Source: Linepithema humile
Taxonomy: Eukaryota > Arthropoda > Insecta > Hymenoptera > Formicidae
Assembly (NCBI RefSeq): GCF_040581485.1
Contig: NC_090128.1
Coordinates: forward strand, 14,632,001 to 14,696,000
Reading direction: 5' to 3'
DNA: 64,000 bases
Made by a program: the position numbers and the translations under genes. Positions 10,144 through 19,641 of this stretch are shown piece after piece. Numbering within the stretch: position 1 is the first letter of the stretch; each line of letters begins with the position of its first letter. The notes beneath the pieces are model-generated. The model was not told the DNA's origin and did no database searches. It saw nothing but the letters and a program-made list of their open reading frames with translations.

Positions 10144-11431
10144 TTAGGTGTTGGAATTAATTCGTAGCGTTTTTTTAGAGAGAAACAACGATTTATTCTA
10201 AGTTTAAATATAAAAATACATTACTAAAAATATTTTCCATCGCTTGCCACAACTTTTTCCCATCTTTCGGGTAAGAGACGGATACCTCGTCGAAAAAACG
10301 CTTCGTCCTTAGAGGCGATCCATGAATCAATCCAAGTTTTGCATTCTTCATAAGAAGTAAATTTCTCCGCGGACAAACCATGGGCCATCGACCGGAACAA
10401 GTGATAATCCGAAGGAGCAATATCTGGAGAATACGGCGGGTGGGTTAGGACTTCCCATTTCAGTGTTTGCAGGTACGTTTGCACTGGCTTTGCGACGTGC
10501 GGTCTAACATTGTCGTGCAGCAAAATAATTTTGTCGTGCCTTTCGCTCCATTCCGGCCGTTTCTCCTTCAATGCCCGACTCAAGCGCATCAATTGCAGTC
10601 AGTAACGATCCCCAGTGATGGTTTCATTCGGATTCAGCAGTTCGTAGTAAACCACACCCCGTTGATCCCACCAAATGCAAAGAAGAAGCTTAGATCCATG
10701 AATATTACGTTTTGGTACTGATGATGATGGTTGTCCAGGCTTAACCCATGATTTTCTGCGCTTGGGGTTATCGTAATATATCCATTTTTCATTACCAGTA
10801 ACAATCCGATGTAAAAAACTTTTTCTTTTGTACCGTTGAAGCAGTAACTCGCAAGTCAAAAAACGCCTTTCAACGTCCCTCGGCTTTAATTCGTATGGAA
10901 CCCAATGTCCTTCCTTTTGGATCATCCTTAACGCTTTAAGTCGTTTTCCCACTGTTGAAAAGTCAACCCCCAACGATGTGGACAACTCTTCGAGCGTTTG
11001 AGTTGAGTTCTCCTCAAGTAATGTCTCCAATTCTTTGTCTTCAAACTTTTTTGGCTGTCCAGGTCGTTCCTTGTCTTCTAAGTCGAAATCACCGCTCTTG
11101 AATCGCGCAAACCACTTCCGACACGTTTGTTCAGCTAAAGCTTGCTCACCGTAAACTTCTTCTAAAATCCTATGGCTTTCCGCAGCAGTTTTATTCATAT
11201 GAAAGTAATGTAATAAAACTCCCCGCAAAAACACTTTATTTGGTATAAATTTAGACATATTTAAATAATTATAACTTGATGTTATTAACAAGTGAAAGTA
11301 AGATGGGTCGTAAAAATAACACCTAACCTAACAGCTGATTTAAGATAAATTTGCTTCTGACGATAAAAACAGAAAACTGTAGTATCCCCGCCATCTCTCG
11401 TAAAACGCTACGAATTAATTCCAACACCTAA
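10144..11431 (-). mobile_element. mariner transposon (1288 bp) inserted in ND5
   Basis: The ends are long inverted repeats, TTAGGTGTTGGAATTAATTC at the left and the complement at the right, extending to CGTAGCG. It is flanked by the TA dinucleotides 10142-10143 and 11432-11433. Deleting the element and one TA restores the ND5 frame, so the TA is a true target-site duplication. Length and coding content match mariner (Tc1/mariner superfamily). mariner transposes in nuclei, so the mitochondrial block was already nuclear or viral DNA at that time, or it is a very unusual insertion. Confidence 0.95.
10224..11258 (-). pseudogene. mariner transposase with a single in-frame TGA
   Basis: The frame runs 345 codons from ATG 11256-11258, the usual mariner length. 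The N-terminal half has two helix-turn-helix segments with RPGQPKKFED between them. The catalytic D,D34D triad lies in TGNEKWIYYD, LLHDNVRPH and YSPDIAPSDYHLF. WVPYELKP, the linker motif expected in mariner, is near residue 120. A TGA at 10599-10601 replaces an arginine codon (CGA to TGA by one transition) between the first and second catalytic motifs, so the protein is truncated. Everything else looks intact, indicating a fairly recent copy. Confidence 0.92.
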
Positions 11432-12314
11432 TAGAAAAATATATATAGATGGTGATAAAAATATAGATCGTTTTATATTATTAGTTTTTATATTTATTAT
11501 ATCTATGATTATTATGATTTTAAGTTCTAATATTTTTAGTATTTTATTTGGGTGGGATGGGTTAGGTTTAGTTTCTTATTGTTTAGTTATTTATTATCAA
11601 AATTATATGTCTTATAATTCAGGGATAGTAACTGTGTTATGTAATCGAATTGGGGATGTAGGATTATTGATATCTATTGGTTTAATAGTTATGTATGGGA
11701 GGTGGAATATGTATATATTAGATAGTAGTATTGTAATAATATTTTTGATTTTGGCCGCTATAACTAAGAGAGCTCAGATTCCTTTTTCTTCTTGGTTACC
11801 AATAGCTATAGCAGCCCCTACCCCAGTATCTGCTTTAGTTCATTCTTCTACATTAGTTACTGCTGGGGTTTACTTAATAATTCGATTTAATAATTTATTA
11901 ATAAAAAGGAATTTAAATAAATTTTTATTATTTATTTCCGTTTTAACTATATTTATGGCAGGATTAATGGCTAATATTGAATTTGATTTTAAAAAAATTA
12001 TTGCTCTTTCTACATTAAGTCAGTTAGGGTTAATAATAATAATTTTAAGAATGGGGTTTAGATTAATTTCATTTTATCATTTATTAACACATGCTATCTT
12101 TAAATCTTTATTATTTATGTGTGCTGGAATTATGATTCATTTAATAAATAATAATCAAGACATTTGAAATTATGGGTCATTAAATAAATTAGTTCCTTTT
12201 ACTATAATAAGATTTTATATTTCTAACTTATCTTTATGTGGCTGTACATTTTTAGCTGGCTTTTATTCTAAGGATTTGATTATAGAATTGGTTTATTTGA
12301 ATAATATAAATTTG

Positions 12315-12318
<4 letters not shown>

Positions 12319-12362
<44 letters not shown>
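12319..12362. repeat. (TG)n microsatellite within ND5
   Basis: About 22 TG units sit inside a membrane-helix region of ND5. The frame stays open on both sides. This kind of dinucleotide expansion is much more typical of nuclear DNA than of functional insect mitochondrial genes. Confidence 0.85.
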
Positions 12363-12368
<6 letters not shown>

Positions 12369-12980
12369 ATAATTATTTTTTCTTTAACTTTAACAGTATC
12401 TTATTCATTTCGATTATTTTATTATTTATTTTTTGGAGAAATAAAATTTTATAGATATTTATTTGTAAAAGAAAATATATTTATAAATTTTTCAATAATA
12501 ATTTTGATGATTTTAAGAATAATTGTTGGCAGAATAATAAATTGGTTATTTTTGTTTGATTTTTATGTGCCTTTTTTAATATTTTATATTAAAATTTTAA
12601 CTTTAATTTTATGTGGATTTGGGTTAATTTTTGGAAATTTAATGTATTTAATTAATATAATTAATTTATATATTTATATATATTTTTTTAGGTCTATATA
12701 ATTTTTAAATTATTTAATAATATATATTTATAAGCCTGTTTTATATATTAGAAAAAATTTTTATTTAATTGATAAAACTTGAATTGAGTATTCAAATCGT
12801 TTAATAATAATAAGTTTGATTATAAATTATATGAAATTTGGTTTAAATATTTATAAAATTTATATATTTATAGTTGTAATAGCAATATTTGTATTGTTTA
12901 TTTATTTTATTTATTTAAATAGCTTAAATTTAAAGTATAATATTGAAGATATTAAGATAATATATGATGTATTTTTAAAT

Positions 12981-13054
12981 ATTTATAAATAAGATATTAA
13001 TATATTATTATTTTTATATTGAAAATATAATGTTTTGATTTAAACTATATAAAT
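12981..13054 (-). tRNA. trnE: Mitochondrial tRNA-Glu (UUC)
   Basis: On the minus strand it begins ATTTATATAGTTTAAA, the usual insect Glu start. The anticodon arm TTATATTTTCAATATAA carries TTC and the acceptor is ATTTATA/TATAAAT. It overlaps the ND5 stop by 12 bp. tRNA-Phe, normally between ND5 and Glu, is absent from this place. Confidence 0.8.
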
Positions 13055-13068
13055 AAATATTTAATAAG

Positions 13069-13131
13069 AGATATATAATGAATTTATTTTTCATTAGTGA
13101 TTGAATTAGAAGTTCAATTTTAAATATATCT
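13069..13131 (-). tRNA. trnS1: Mitochondrial tRNA-Ser1 (UCU)
   Basis: The acceptor is AGATATA/TATATCT. The anticodon arm TTGAA-CTTCTAA-TTCAA carries TCT, and the D-arm is reduced, as is usual for tRNA-Ser(AGN). It lies after tRNA-Glu in the ancestral order. About 53 bp without an obvious gene follow (13132-13184). Confidence 0.75.
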
Positions 13132-13184
13132 AAAATTTTATAAAATAAAGTGATTTGGTGGTTAATTGATAAAGAGACATTAGT

Positions 13185-13253
13185 TTAACTAGAATTAATT
13201 AAAATTCAATTAAATTATTAACAATAATTTACCTCTTTTTTGGTTTTAGTTAA
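13185..13253 (-). tRNA. trnN: Mitochondrial tRNA-Asn (GUU)
   Basis: On the minus strand it begins TTAACTAAAACCAAAAAAGAGG, close to the usual insect Asn 5' half. The anticodon arm contains GTTAATAATT and the acceptor ends in AGTTAA. It directly abuts tRNA-Arg. Confidence 0.8.
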
Positions 13254-13321
13254 AACCTTTAGATTATTAATATAATCAAAATTTTAAGTCGAAATTAAAT
13301 GTAAGGTTTACTTTAAAGGTT
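13254..13321 (-). tRNA. trnR: Mitochondrial tRNA-Arg (UCG)
   Basis: AACCTTTA at the 5' end pairs with TAAAGGTT at the 3' end. The anticodon arm TTTAATTTCGACTTAAA carries TCG. Position between Asn and Ala is ancestral. Confidence 0.8.
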
Positions 13322-13338
13322 AAGTGAAAATTATTTTA

Positions 13339-13400
13339 GACATATAAATTTTGTTTATAATTTTTAAATGCAATTTAAGAGTTATGGTTTAACTAATGTC
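13339..13400 (-). tRNA. trnA: Mitochondrial tRNA-Ala (UGC)
   Basis: The acceptor is GACATTA/TATGTC and the anticodon arm TTAAATTGCATTTAA carries TGC. It lies between tRNA-Arg and ND3, as expected. Confidence 0.75.
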
Positions 13401-13415
13401 CAATGAAATAATTAT

Positions 13416-13754
13416 TTATAATTTTCAGTCTATTGATTCTTCTAAATATTCTAAATATAAACCAATAATTAAGATAATTAAAAATAAAAAAGTGGTAAAA
13501 ATTACTGTTATATTTATGTAGAAGAATAAATAAATTAGGGGGATTAATAAAGTAATTTCGATATCAAAAATTAAAAAAATTAACCTGATTATAAAAAATT
13601 GAATTCTAAAAGGAATGCGAGAATTTGATAATGGGTCAAAACCACATTCAAAAGGAGAGGACTTTTCTCGATCTATAAATCTTTTTTTTGAAATTAAAAA
13701 ATTAATTGATAATATTATAAGAGAAATTAAAAAAAAGAATAAAAAATATTGAAA
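13416..13754 (-). CDS. nad3: NADH dehydrogenase subunit 3 (mitochondrial code)
   Basis: Small complex I membrane subunit. The diagnostic loop DREKSSPFECGFDP lies at about 13632-13673, and the C-terminus ends ...DWKL before TAA 13416-13418. The frame is open back to a stop just upstream of 13754, but there is no ATN codon at the expected N-terminus, so the start codon is unclear or lost. About 113 codons, normal length. Confidence 0.85.
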
Positions 13755-13768
13755 TTAATGTTAAAATT

Positions 13769-13839
13769 ATTTATATTAATTTAATAGATTAAATTTATTA
13801 ATTAGAAGTTAATTGTAATATTTATTATACTATATAAAT
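13769..13839 (-). tRNA. trnG: Mitochondrial tRNA-Gly with altered anticodon
   Basis: It lies between COX3 and ND3, the fixed place of tRNA-Gly, and starts ATTTATATAGTATAATAA, typical for Gly. The anticodon loop reads CTTCTAA within ATTAA/TTAAT, giving TCT instead of TCC. A single C-to-T change would convert it from a Gly to a Ser(AGN) anticodon. It is a second altered tRNA in this block. Confidence 0.75.
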
Positions 13840-13859
13840 ATGTATATTTGTTAATAAAA

Positions 13860-14663
13860 TTATTTAAGAATTATTTTTTTAAATCTTCATCAATAAATTG
13901 ATACATAAAGAAACAATCAGACAACATCAACAAAGTGTCAATATCATGCTGCTGCCTCAAATCCAAAATAATGTGTAGAAGAAAAGTGAAGTAAACTTAT
14001 TCGATAGAATGTAAAAAAAAGAAATATAGTTCCAATAATTACATGTAATCTGTGGAAGCCTGTAGCTACAAAAAATCTTGATCCATAAACAGAATCTGAG
14101 ATTGTGAAAGGTTCTTCAATATATTCAATAAGTTGTAACGCTGAAAAGTAAATTCCTAATAAAATTGTTATTAAAAGTCTGATAATTCTTTCTTTATAAT
14201 TATTATTTAATATAGCATGGTGAGATCATGTGACGGTTAATCCAGAGGAAACTAAGATGATGGTATTTAATAAAGGGATATCAAAGGGGTTAAAAGGGAT
14301 GATTCCTAAAGGGGGTCATGACTGTCCGATTTCTATTGCTGGGGATAAAGATGAGTGAAAATAAGCTCAAAAAAAGGAAAAGAAGAATAAAACTTCTGAA
14401 ACAATAAATAAAATTATTCCCATGCGTATACCATTATAAACTAAGGGGGTATGACACCCTTGAAGGGTTGCCTCTCGAGTCACATCTCGCCATCATTGAT
14501 ATATGCATAATAAAGTTCCTGGGACTGTTAATAATGTAAAATAATTTATTTTATGAAATCAGCTAATTACTATAATTAAATTATTTATTAAACTAAATGA
14601 AATAATAATAGATCAGGGTCTGATAGAGACTAGGTGGAATGGGTGATTATGTGTAACTGACAT
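13860..14663 (-). CDS. cox3: Cytochrome c oxidase subunit III (mitochondrial code)
   Basis: Membrane subunit of complex IV. It runs from ATG 14661-14663 to TAA 13860-13862 (267 residues), exactly in family range. Conserved blocks include WWRDVTREATLQGCHT (at about 14455-14500), SEVLFFFSFFWAYFHSSLSP, and the C-terminal WHFVDVVWLFLYVSIYWW (about 13880-13935). I saw no premature stop under the mitochondrial code. ATP6 lies 6 bp upstream on the same strand. Confidence 0.92.
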
Positions 14664-14669
14664 AGAAAT

Positions 14670-15144
14670 TTAAATTTCTGTTCTATATAATGTTGTTAGG
14701 ATTGAAAATACATAGGATTGAATAATTGATACTGAGATTTCTAAAGTATATAACAATAATTGAGTTAGAATTAATATTATGAGTATAAATGAATTATTGA
14801 TAGATAATCCTGTGGATCCTAATAAACATAGAAGAAGATGTCCTGCAATTATATTAACAGTTAAACGAATAGCTAAAGTCAAAGGTCGAATTAATAATCT
14901 GATTGATTCAATTAAAACTATAAAAGGTATGAGAATAGTAGGGGTACCATGTGGAGTTAAATGAGCTAAAAAATCATTTAAATAGTTTATTAATTTATAA
15001 ATAATTATAGATAATCATAAAGTTAATGATATTGATATACAAAATCTTATATGTCTTGAAGCTGTAAAAATATATGGAAATAAGCCTATAAAATTATTAA
15101 TTAAAATAAATATAAATAATCTTATAAAAATAATAATATTTGAA
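14670..15144 (-). pseudogene. atp6: ATP synthase subunit 6, N-terminally truncated
   Basis: The conserved proton-channel block (PLTLAIRLTVNIIAGHLLL) lies at about 14840-14895 and an upstream HLTPHGTP block at about 14940. The C-terminus ends at TAA 14670-14672. Only about 158 codons remain of some 225. The 5' part was cut off where the block joins the 21-bp duplication and viral collagen-like DNA at about 15145. Confidence 0.88.
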
Positions 15145-15165
15145 AATGAGTAGGGCCCACAGTAA
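15145..15165. repeat. Right copy of the 20/21-bp duplication flanking the mitochondrial block
   Basis: It matches 2768-2787 except for one extra G in GTAGGGCCC. Viral collagen-like triplets resume directly after it. Confidence 0.75.
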
Positions 15166-15271
15166 AACAGGCCCTAAAGGAGATAAAGGAGAGAATGGAT
15201 CTCAAGGAGAATAGGGTCCTTCGGGGTATAGTAATGGAATAAATAAGACTTCGTCAATTAAATTAGATTAA
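15166..15271 (+). pseudogene. Collagen-like protein, 3' tail cut off by the mitochondrial block
   Basis: The segment encodes TGPKGDKGENGSQGE, then a TAG, then GPSGYSNG and a short non-collagen tail ending at TAA 15269-15271. It continues the gene that starts at 2072. The in-frame TAG at about 15211 and the nearby insertion show that it is not expressed as such. Confidence 0.65.
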
Positions 15272-15359
15272 AAATAATTTAATGATAATGTTTCTAAATA
15301 ACGGTTATAATTCTTTGAAATAATATGAAATTTTATTATTTCTTTATAAAAGTAAGAAA

Positions 15360-15545
15360 ATGGACTTCAAATCTTTAATTTCTAAGGAGATTAATGATAG
15401 ATTTTGTTACATCAGGTATGATGAATTTGAATTGATAATGATGAAAGAAAATAATTATATTAATGCGACAAAATTATGTAAGCTAGGTAATAAAGAATTT
15501 TATAATTGGAAAAGACTTGATAAATTAAATTTAAATTTCATCTAA
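15360..15545 (+). pseudogene. KilA-N domain protein, truncated
   Basis: The 61 residues include RYDEFELIMMKENNYINATKLC and then YNWKRL, the core of a KilA-N DNA-binding domain as found in poxvirus N1R/p28-type proteins and Bro proteins. The domain is cut after its first helices. The DNA then runs into the inverted-repeat arm at 15574, so the break coincides with that rearrangement. In complete family members a RING finger or other domain often follows; none is left here. Confidence 0.6.
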
Positions 15546-15573
15546 TAAAATAATTTTTATCTTAAAAATTTAT

Positions 15574-16098
15574 CAAAGTTTATCTGAAGAAATAATAGAT
15601 AAATTCTCAAATCTTATATGTTGGCAATGTATACAAATTAACCAAATATTATCTGAAAATTTTATAAGGAAACATTTATTGAATTTAAATTTAAACGTTA
15701 TACTAAAATACCAAAATTTATCAAAAAATTTTCTATTAGAGTATAAAGATTTTATAAATTAGGAGATTACGTCAAAATATCAACGTATGTCAGAAGATAC
15801 AATAAGAGAATTTTCAGATAAAGTTAATTGGGACTTTATCTCAAGATATCAGGTATTGTCCGAGAATTTTATAAGAGAATTTAAAGATTACGTAAATTGG
15901 ATAATTATAAAGAATCATCAAAGTTATTCATTAGAGTTCTCTATTGAAATTGACAATTATATATAATAAATTAAGAAGTTACCTAAAAAGACATAAAATT
16001 TACATTTGTTATTACTTTTTTACTTTTGTGATTTTGTGCAATTAAGGTGTTTTGTCACTGTAATTTTATTCAGTGTTTGTGATCGGTTAATTATAATT
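15574..16098. repeat. Right arm of the 525-bp inverted repeat
   Basis: Reverse complement of 1-525. It carries the 3' end of the F-box-like repeat gene without its 5' part, now on the + strand. One mismatch turns a tryptophan codon into TAG at about 15760, so this copy is a dead fragment. Confidence 0.9.
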
Positions 16099-16383
16099 TT
16101 AATGGTTTCTTATATTTGTAATCATTTTATTCTATTTTGTTAACTTTATATGTTTGTGATAAGTTTACTATAATTTTATATGGATATATATTTATAATCA
16201 ATCTATTGTATAAGAGGGACTCAATTTATAACCATTATATTAGTTTAAGTCTGTTCCAGATCTAATATGGAGAGATAAACTATAAAAAAAAAGAGATCCT
16301 TTAAAATATACATATTTAAATCTAAGATAATATTATCATACTTAATAAGTATAATTTAAATCTTTAAGATAATATTATTATAC
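16099..16383. other. Viral intergenic region
   Basis: AT-rich sequence with a partial direct repeat (ATAATATTATCATACTTAATA and a near copy at about 16327-16392). I see no gene in it. Confidence 0.4.
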
Positions 16384-16536
16384 TTAATAGAAAGTATAAT
16401 TTAAAGGTTTTATTTGTTTATAAGCTTCTTCCAAATATTGCTTCATTTCTTTATCTAATTCGTCTATAGTACTATTACAATAAACATTTATTGCAACAAA
16501 TAAAATAGCTAACATTTTAATGCACAATTTATACAT
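16384..16536 (-). CDS. Small putative secreted protein (50 aa)
   Basis: The frame runs from ATG 16534-16536 to TAA 16384-16386. Residues 4-20 are hydrophobic and end in a cysteine (ILFVAINVYC), like a signal peptide, followed by a charged helix-like segment. It is divergent from the transpeptidase gene that starts 7 bp away. I do not recognise a family, and the frame is short enough to be chance. Confidence 0.35.
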   Translation of the reverse strand: MYKLCIKMLAILFVAINVYCNSTIDELDKEMKQYLEEAYKQIKPLNYTFY

Positions 16537-16542
16537 TTATAA

Positions 16543-17708
16543 ATGAGAAAATTTTTTATTTTCAATTTTCTATACTTACTGAGTTTAACATGTGGACTCC
16601 ACAATATTCAATAGTCACAAACAGTATTTATTGCACATCAGTAGGTAGAAATCTGATACTTCTTGGAGGGAATATCATAGATGCATCTATAGGAGTAATG
16701 TTGTGCGAGGGACTAGTTTCCCCACAAGATTCTGGAATAGGCGGTGGATTTACAGGTATTGTAAAAATGAATAGAGAAGTTTTTATGGTAGACGCAAGAG
16801 AAGTATCTCCAAAAAAATTAACTAAACTTTCTGATATAAAAAATAACTTTTATGAAATTGGTGTACCAGGTGCATTAAGAGGATATCAAGCTATACATAG
16901 AAGATGGGGAAAGATGAACTTACGTAAAATAATAGAATATTTAGAAGTACTGTGTAAAAACGGAGTTCCTGCAGATAGAAATTTATTGAGAATAATAAAT
17001 TACTACCAAAATTTTAAACATTTAATAGGAACAAATGGTAAAATGAGAAATATAGAATTGTGTAATACATTATCTAAAATTAAGAACAAAGGAATAAATC
17101 ATTTTTATAATGGACAATATCAGAAGATATTATTAAAGATTTATATAACTATGGAACTACAAATATTTGTATTCAAGACGATAAATATAACTGCTTGTGT
17201 TTCACGAGTACAATAAATAGATATTTTGGATCTAATTTTATATCTAATTCAACTGGTGTTATTTTAAATAATCAACTAAAAGATTTTCCAGATTATTATA
17301 ATAAATCAATATCTAGAATTTCGCCCCCATCATATTCATCAGTAATAATAATGTTAAAGAACAAAAAACCTATATTAATGATGGGAGGAACTGGTGGATA
17401 TAGAATTCCAAGTGGAGTATTAAACGTTATGTATAATATCTTTAGAAATAATATGACATTTAAAGACGCAATTGATAATCCTAGATTGTTTTCGAATAAA
17501 TATAAAGAAATACAAGCCGAAAAATGCTATCTTACTAATAGATTATGTGATAAATATTATGAAAGAGTCAATGGAATGAAAAATAATAACGTGGTAATTT
17601 ATGATTATAGCTCATACAATACTGTTACTGGAATTTATAAGAGAACCAGTATTTGATTTGAGAAGAGGAGGTTATGGATTAAGATTTAGTAGATTCGAGT
17701 ATATATAA
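16543..17708 (+). pseudogene. Gamma-glutamyltranspeptidase-like, copy 1 (frameshifts and internal deletion)
   Basis: GGT enzymes (N-terminal nucleophile hydrolases) cleave gamma-glutamyl bonds of glutathione outside the cell. A signal-peptide-like N-terminus starts at ATG 16543, and a frameshift near 16600 leads into the main frame. Family blocks present: GGNIIDASIGVMLCEG, QDSGIGGGFTGI and DAREVSP. Near 17120 the frame shifts again, and the sequence passes directly to the catalytic region around 17150 (YGTTN; the threonine is the expected nucleophile). Compared with copy 2, some 150-200 residues of the large subunit are missing. The C-terminal GGTGGYRIPSG block is present, and a last frameshift at about 17650 detaches the tail. 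Clearly inactive. Confidence 0.8.
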
Positions 17709-17790
17709 TTAACAAATTTTGTTTTCATCTTCCAGCAATATTTTCTAGTCATTATATTTTCAATATTTGTTAAATTTTCATTTTAAATAA

Positions 17791-18299
17791 ATGAAACTGT
17801 TATACTTTTTATATTTAGTAGAATTATTAGTTTGTAGCTGTAAAAAATATGATAGTTCTATATATGATAAGATTGGGAACAATGCAATAGTTAGTAACTT
17901 TAGAGTATGCGTAGAGAACGCAAAAGAAATAATTGAAAAGGGAGGTAACGCGATTGATGCAGCTATTTCGACTATGTTATGTGAAGGTGTTGGAAAACCT
18001 CAAGATATGGGACTCGGAGGAGGATTCTTTGGAATAATAAAATTTTTAAAAACAGATAAAACTTTTATAATAAATTCCAGAGAAGTCGCGCCTATAAAAT
18101 TAAATACATCTTCTTTTGATTTTAAAACTTCTAATAAAATATTTGGTAAAGTAGTTGGAGTTCCTTTCGCCTTAAAGGGATATTACCATTTGCATAATAA
18201 TTATGGAAAGTTAAAGTGGGAAAATATAGTGAATCCAATAGCAAAACTTGCAGATAACGGATTTGAATGTGTAATAGGAGATATACTAGAGAAATATCA

Positions 18300-18353
<54 letters not shown>

Positions 18354-19530
18354 AAGAAAAATATAGAGATGTTTTTATAAATAATAAAACTGGAATGTGG
18401 TATACCAAAATAACGATATATGGATAAGAAAAGATTTATCAAAAACTCTAAAAGATATTTCAAAGTATGGAGGAGAACTATTTTACAGAAATAAAACATA
18501 CACAACGATGCTATTAAATGAAGTTAATTCGCAAAACGGAATATTAACAAACAACGACTTTCTTAAAGTCAAACCATTAATTACAAAACCCTTGGTTCAG
18601 TATTATACTTTCAACGGAAAAAGATACAAGTTAGAAACAACAAATCTTCCAGGGGGAGGTATATCTGTTATTTTTGTTTTAAGTATCCTAGAATCATATA
18701 TGGAAAAGAATAATAACTCCGATAAACAAAGATTGAACTATGTAATAATAGAAGCATTGAAGTATTCATTTTCAATTAGGACAAATTTCGGAGATCCGAG
18801 ATTCAATAATATGAATGGATTAATCGGATTGATGAAAAATAAAAAATTCCAAGAAATAACGTTAAATAAAATATTATTGAATAATAAAACATCTAACGAC
18901 GATAAACATTACTATCAGAGATTTTCATTATTACCAGACTCTGGAACAGCAAATATTGTAATTAAAACAAATGATGCTATTATTTCCCTAACGAGTACAA
19001 TAAATTTAAGATTTGGATCGTGGATCATTTCAAAATCTGGTATAATATTTAACAACCAAATGAGCGATTTTTCACTTCCAAATAGGATAGACGCCGGTCA
19101 TCTCCCTCCTGCTAAATATAATTTTCCAGAGCCAGGAAAATATCCTATCTCGTCTATTGCAACTAGTATTTTAAGTGAGTTAGACAAAAAGACTAATAAA
19201 TATAATGCCAAATACGTATTAGGAGCAGCTGGAGGTCATAAAATAATATCATCAATAGTTCAAGTGTTAAATAATATTATAAACAAAGATATGAATATAG
19301 TTGATGCTATCAAAGCTCCGAGATTTCATCATCAACTCGAGCCAAATTTATTATTCTCCGAAAGAGAATTTAGTAAAAATAATCGTGAATTATACAGAAG
19401 ATATAACTACCACGAATCAATACCATATATGAGGGGAGATTATAGTGCAGTTACAGGAATAAGTATTGATAATGGTAAAATTTCTGCAACATTTGATCAC
19501 AGAAGACCGGGAGGAGCATGTGTGTTCTAA
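17791..19530 (+). pseudogene. Gamma-glutamyltranspeptidase-like, copy 2 (disrupted by TA expansion and frameshift)
   Basis: The start lies in ATAAATGAAA, a poxvirus late-promoter-like TAAATG. Residues 1-17 look like a signal peptide ending in CSC. GGNAIDAAISTMLCEG and QDMGLGGGFFGI match the GGT substrate-site region. A (TA)n run at 18303-18350 interrupts the large subunit, and a frameshift follows near 18395. The second frame (18397-19530) carries NLPGGGISV, the catalytic region LLPDSGTANIVI at about 18935 (the threonine after SG is the expected nucleophile), TSTINLRFGS, and the C-terminal HRRPGG block. Without those two breaks the protein would be about 570 residues, normal for GGT. It is related to copy 1, so a tandem duplication is likely. 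Confidence 0.82.
18303..18350. repeat. (TA)n microsatellite within GGT copy 2
   Basis: About 24 TA units encode a Tyr-Ile run in the GGT large subunit. Expansion inside a coding sequence fits loss of constraint. Confidence 0.9.
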
Positions 19531-19641
19531 AATAATTAATATTGTACATTTTTCTAGTCGTTAATCTTTAAATATTTGTATAAACATTAATAATATTAAT
19601 TTATTCCAATCTTAAAACTATTTATAATTATAATATAATAA

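Larger units (their letters stand above)
9924..12992 (+). pseudogene. nad5: NADH dehydrogenase subunit 5 interrupted by a mariner, with a premature stop
   Basis: The gene starts at ATT 9921 or 9924, after tRNA-His, and ends at TAA 12990-12992. The mariner at 10144-11431 plus one TA copy splits it; removing them restores the frame exactly. Conserved blocks follow the insertion: LFGWDGLGLVSYCLV at about 11546, AQIPFSSWLPIAIAAPTPVSALVHSSTLVTAG from about 11771, and the THAIFKSLLFMCAG block at about 12089. A (TG)n run at 12319-12362 adds a Cys-Val repeat without shifting the frame. A TAA at 12699-12701 occurs where a TGA tryptophan would be usual. The insertion and the stop both show it is non-functional. 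Confidence 0.9.
2788..15144. other. Mitochondrial DNA block (about 11.1 kb plus a mariner) inside viral DNA
   Basis: Gene order on this strand is 12S, Val, 16S, Leu1, ND1, Ser2, CytB, ND6, Pro, Thr, ND4L, ND4, His, ND5, Glu, Ser1, Asn, Arg, Ala, ND3, Gly, COX3, ATP6. This is the ancestral insect order read from the minority strand, except that I could not find tRNA-Phe. TGA is used as tryptophan throughout. Both ends are truncated: 12S lacks its 5' third and ATP6 lacks its N-terminus. Viral collagen-like sequence lies on both sides. Stops in ND4 and ND5, altered anticodons and the nested mariner show that it is no longer a working mitochondrial genome. Confidence 0.9.

Noticed and set aside
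12981..13054. tRNA-Phe on the + strand (a GAA triplet in a plausible loop)
   Set aside because: The minus strand gives a better tRNA-Glu with the standard 5' sequence and TTC anticodon.
14779..14964. 61-residue frame on the + strand
   Set aside because: It is antisense to ATP6, whose conserved motifs are on the minus strand.
2788..15144. A functional mitochondrial genome joined by chance
   Set aside because: Viral collagen-like DNA with a matching 20/21-bp duplication lies on both sides, a mariner is nested in ND5, and several genes are damaged.
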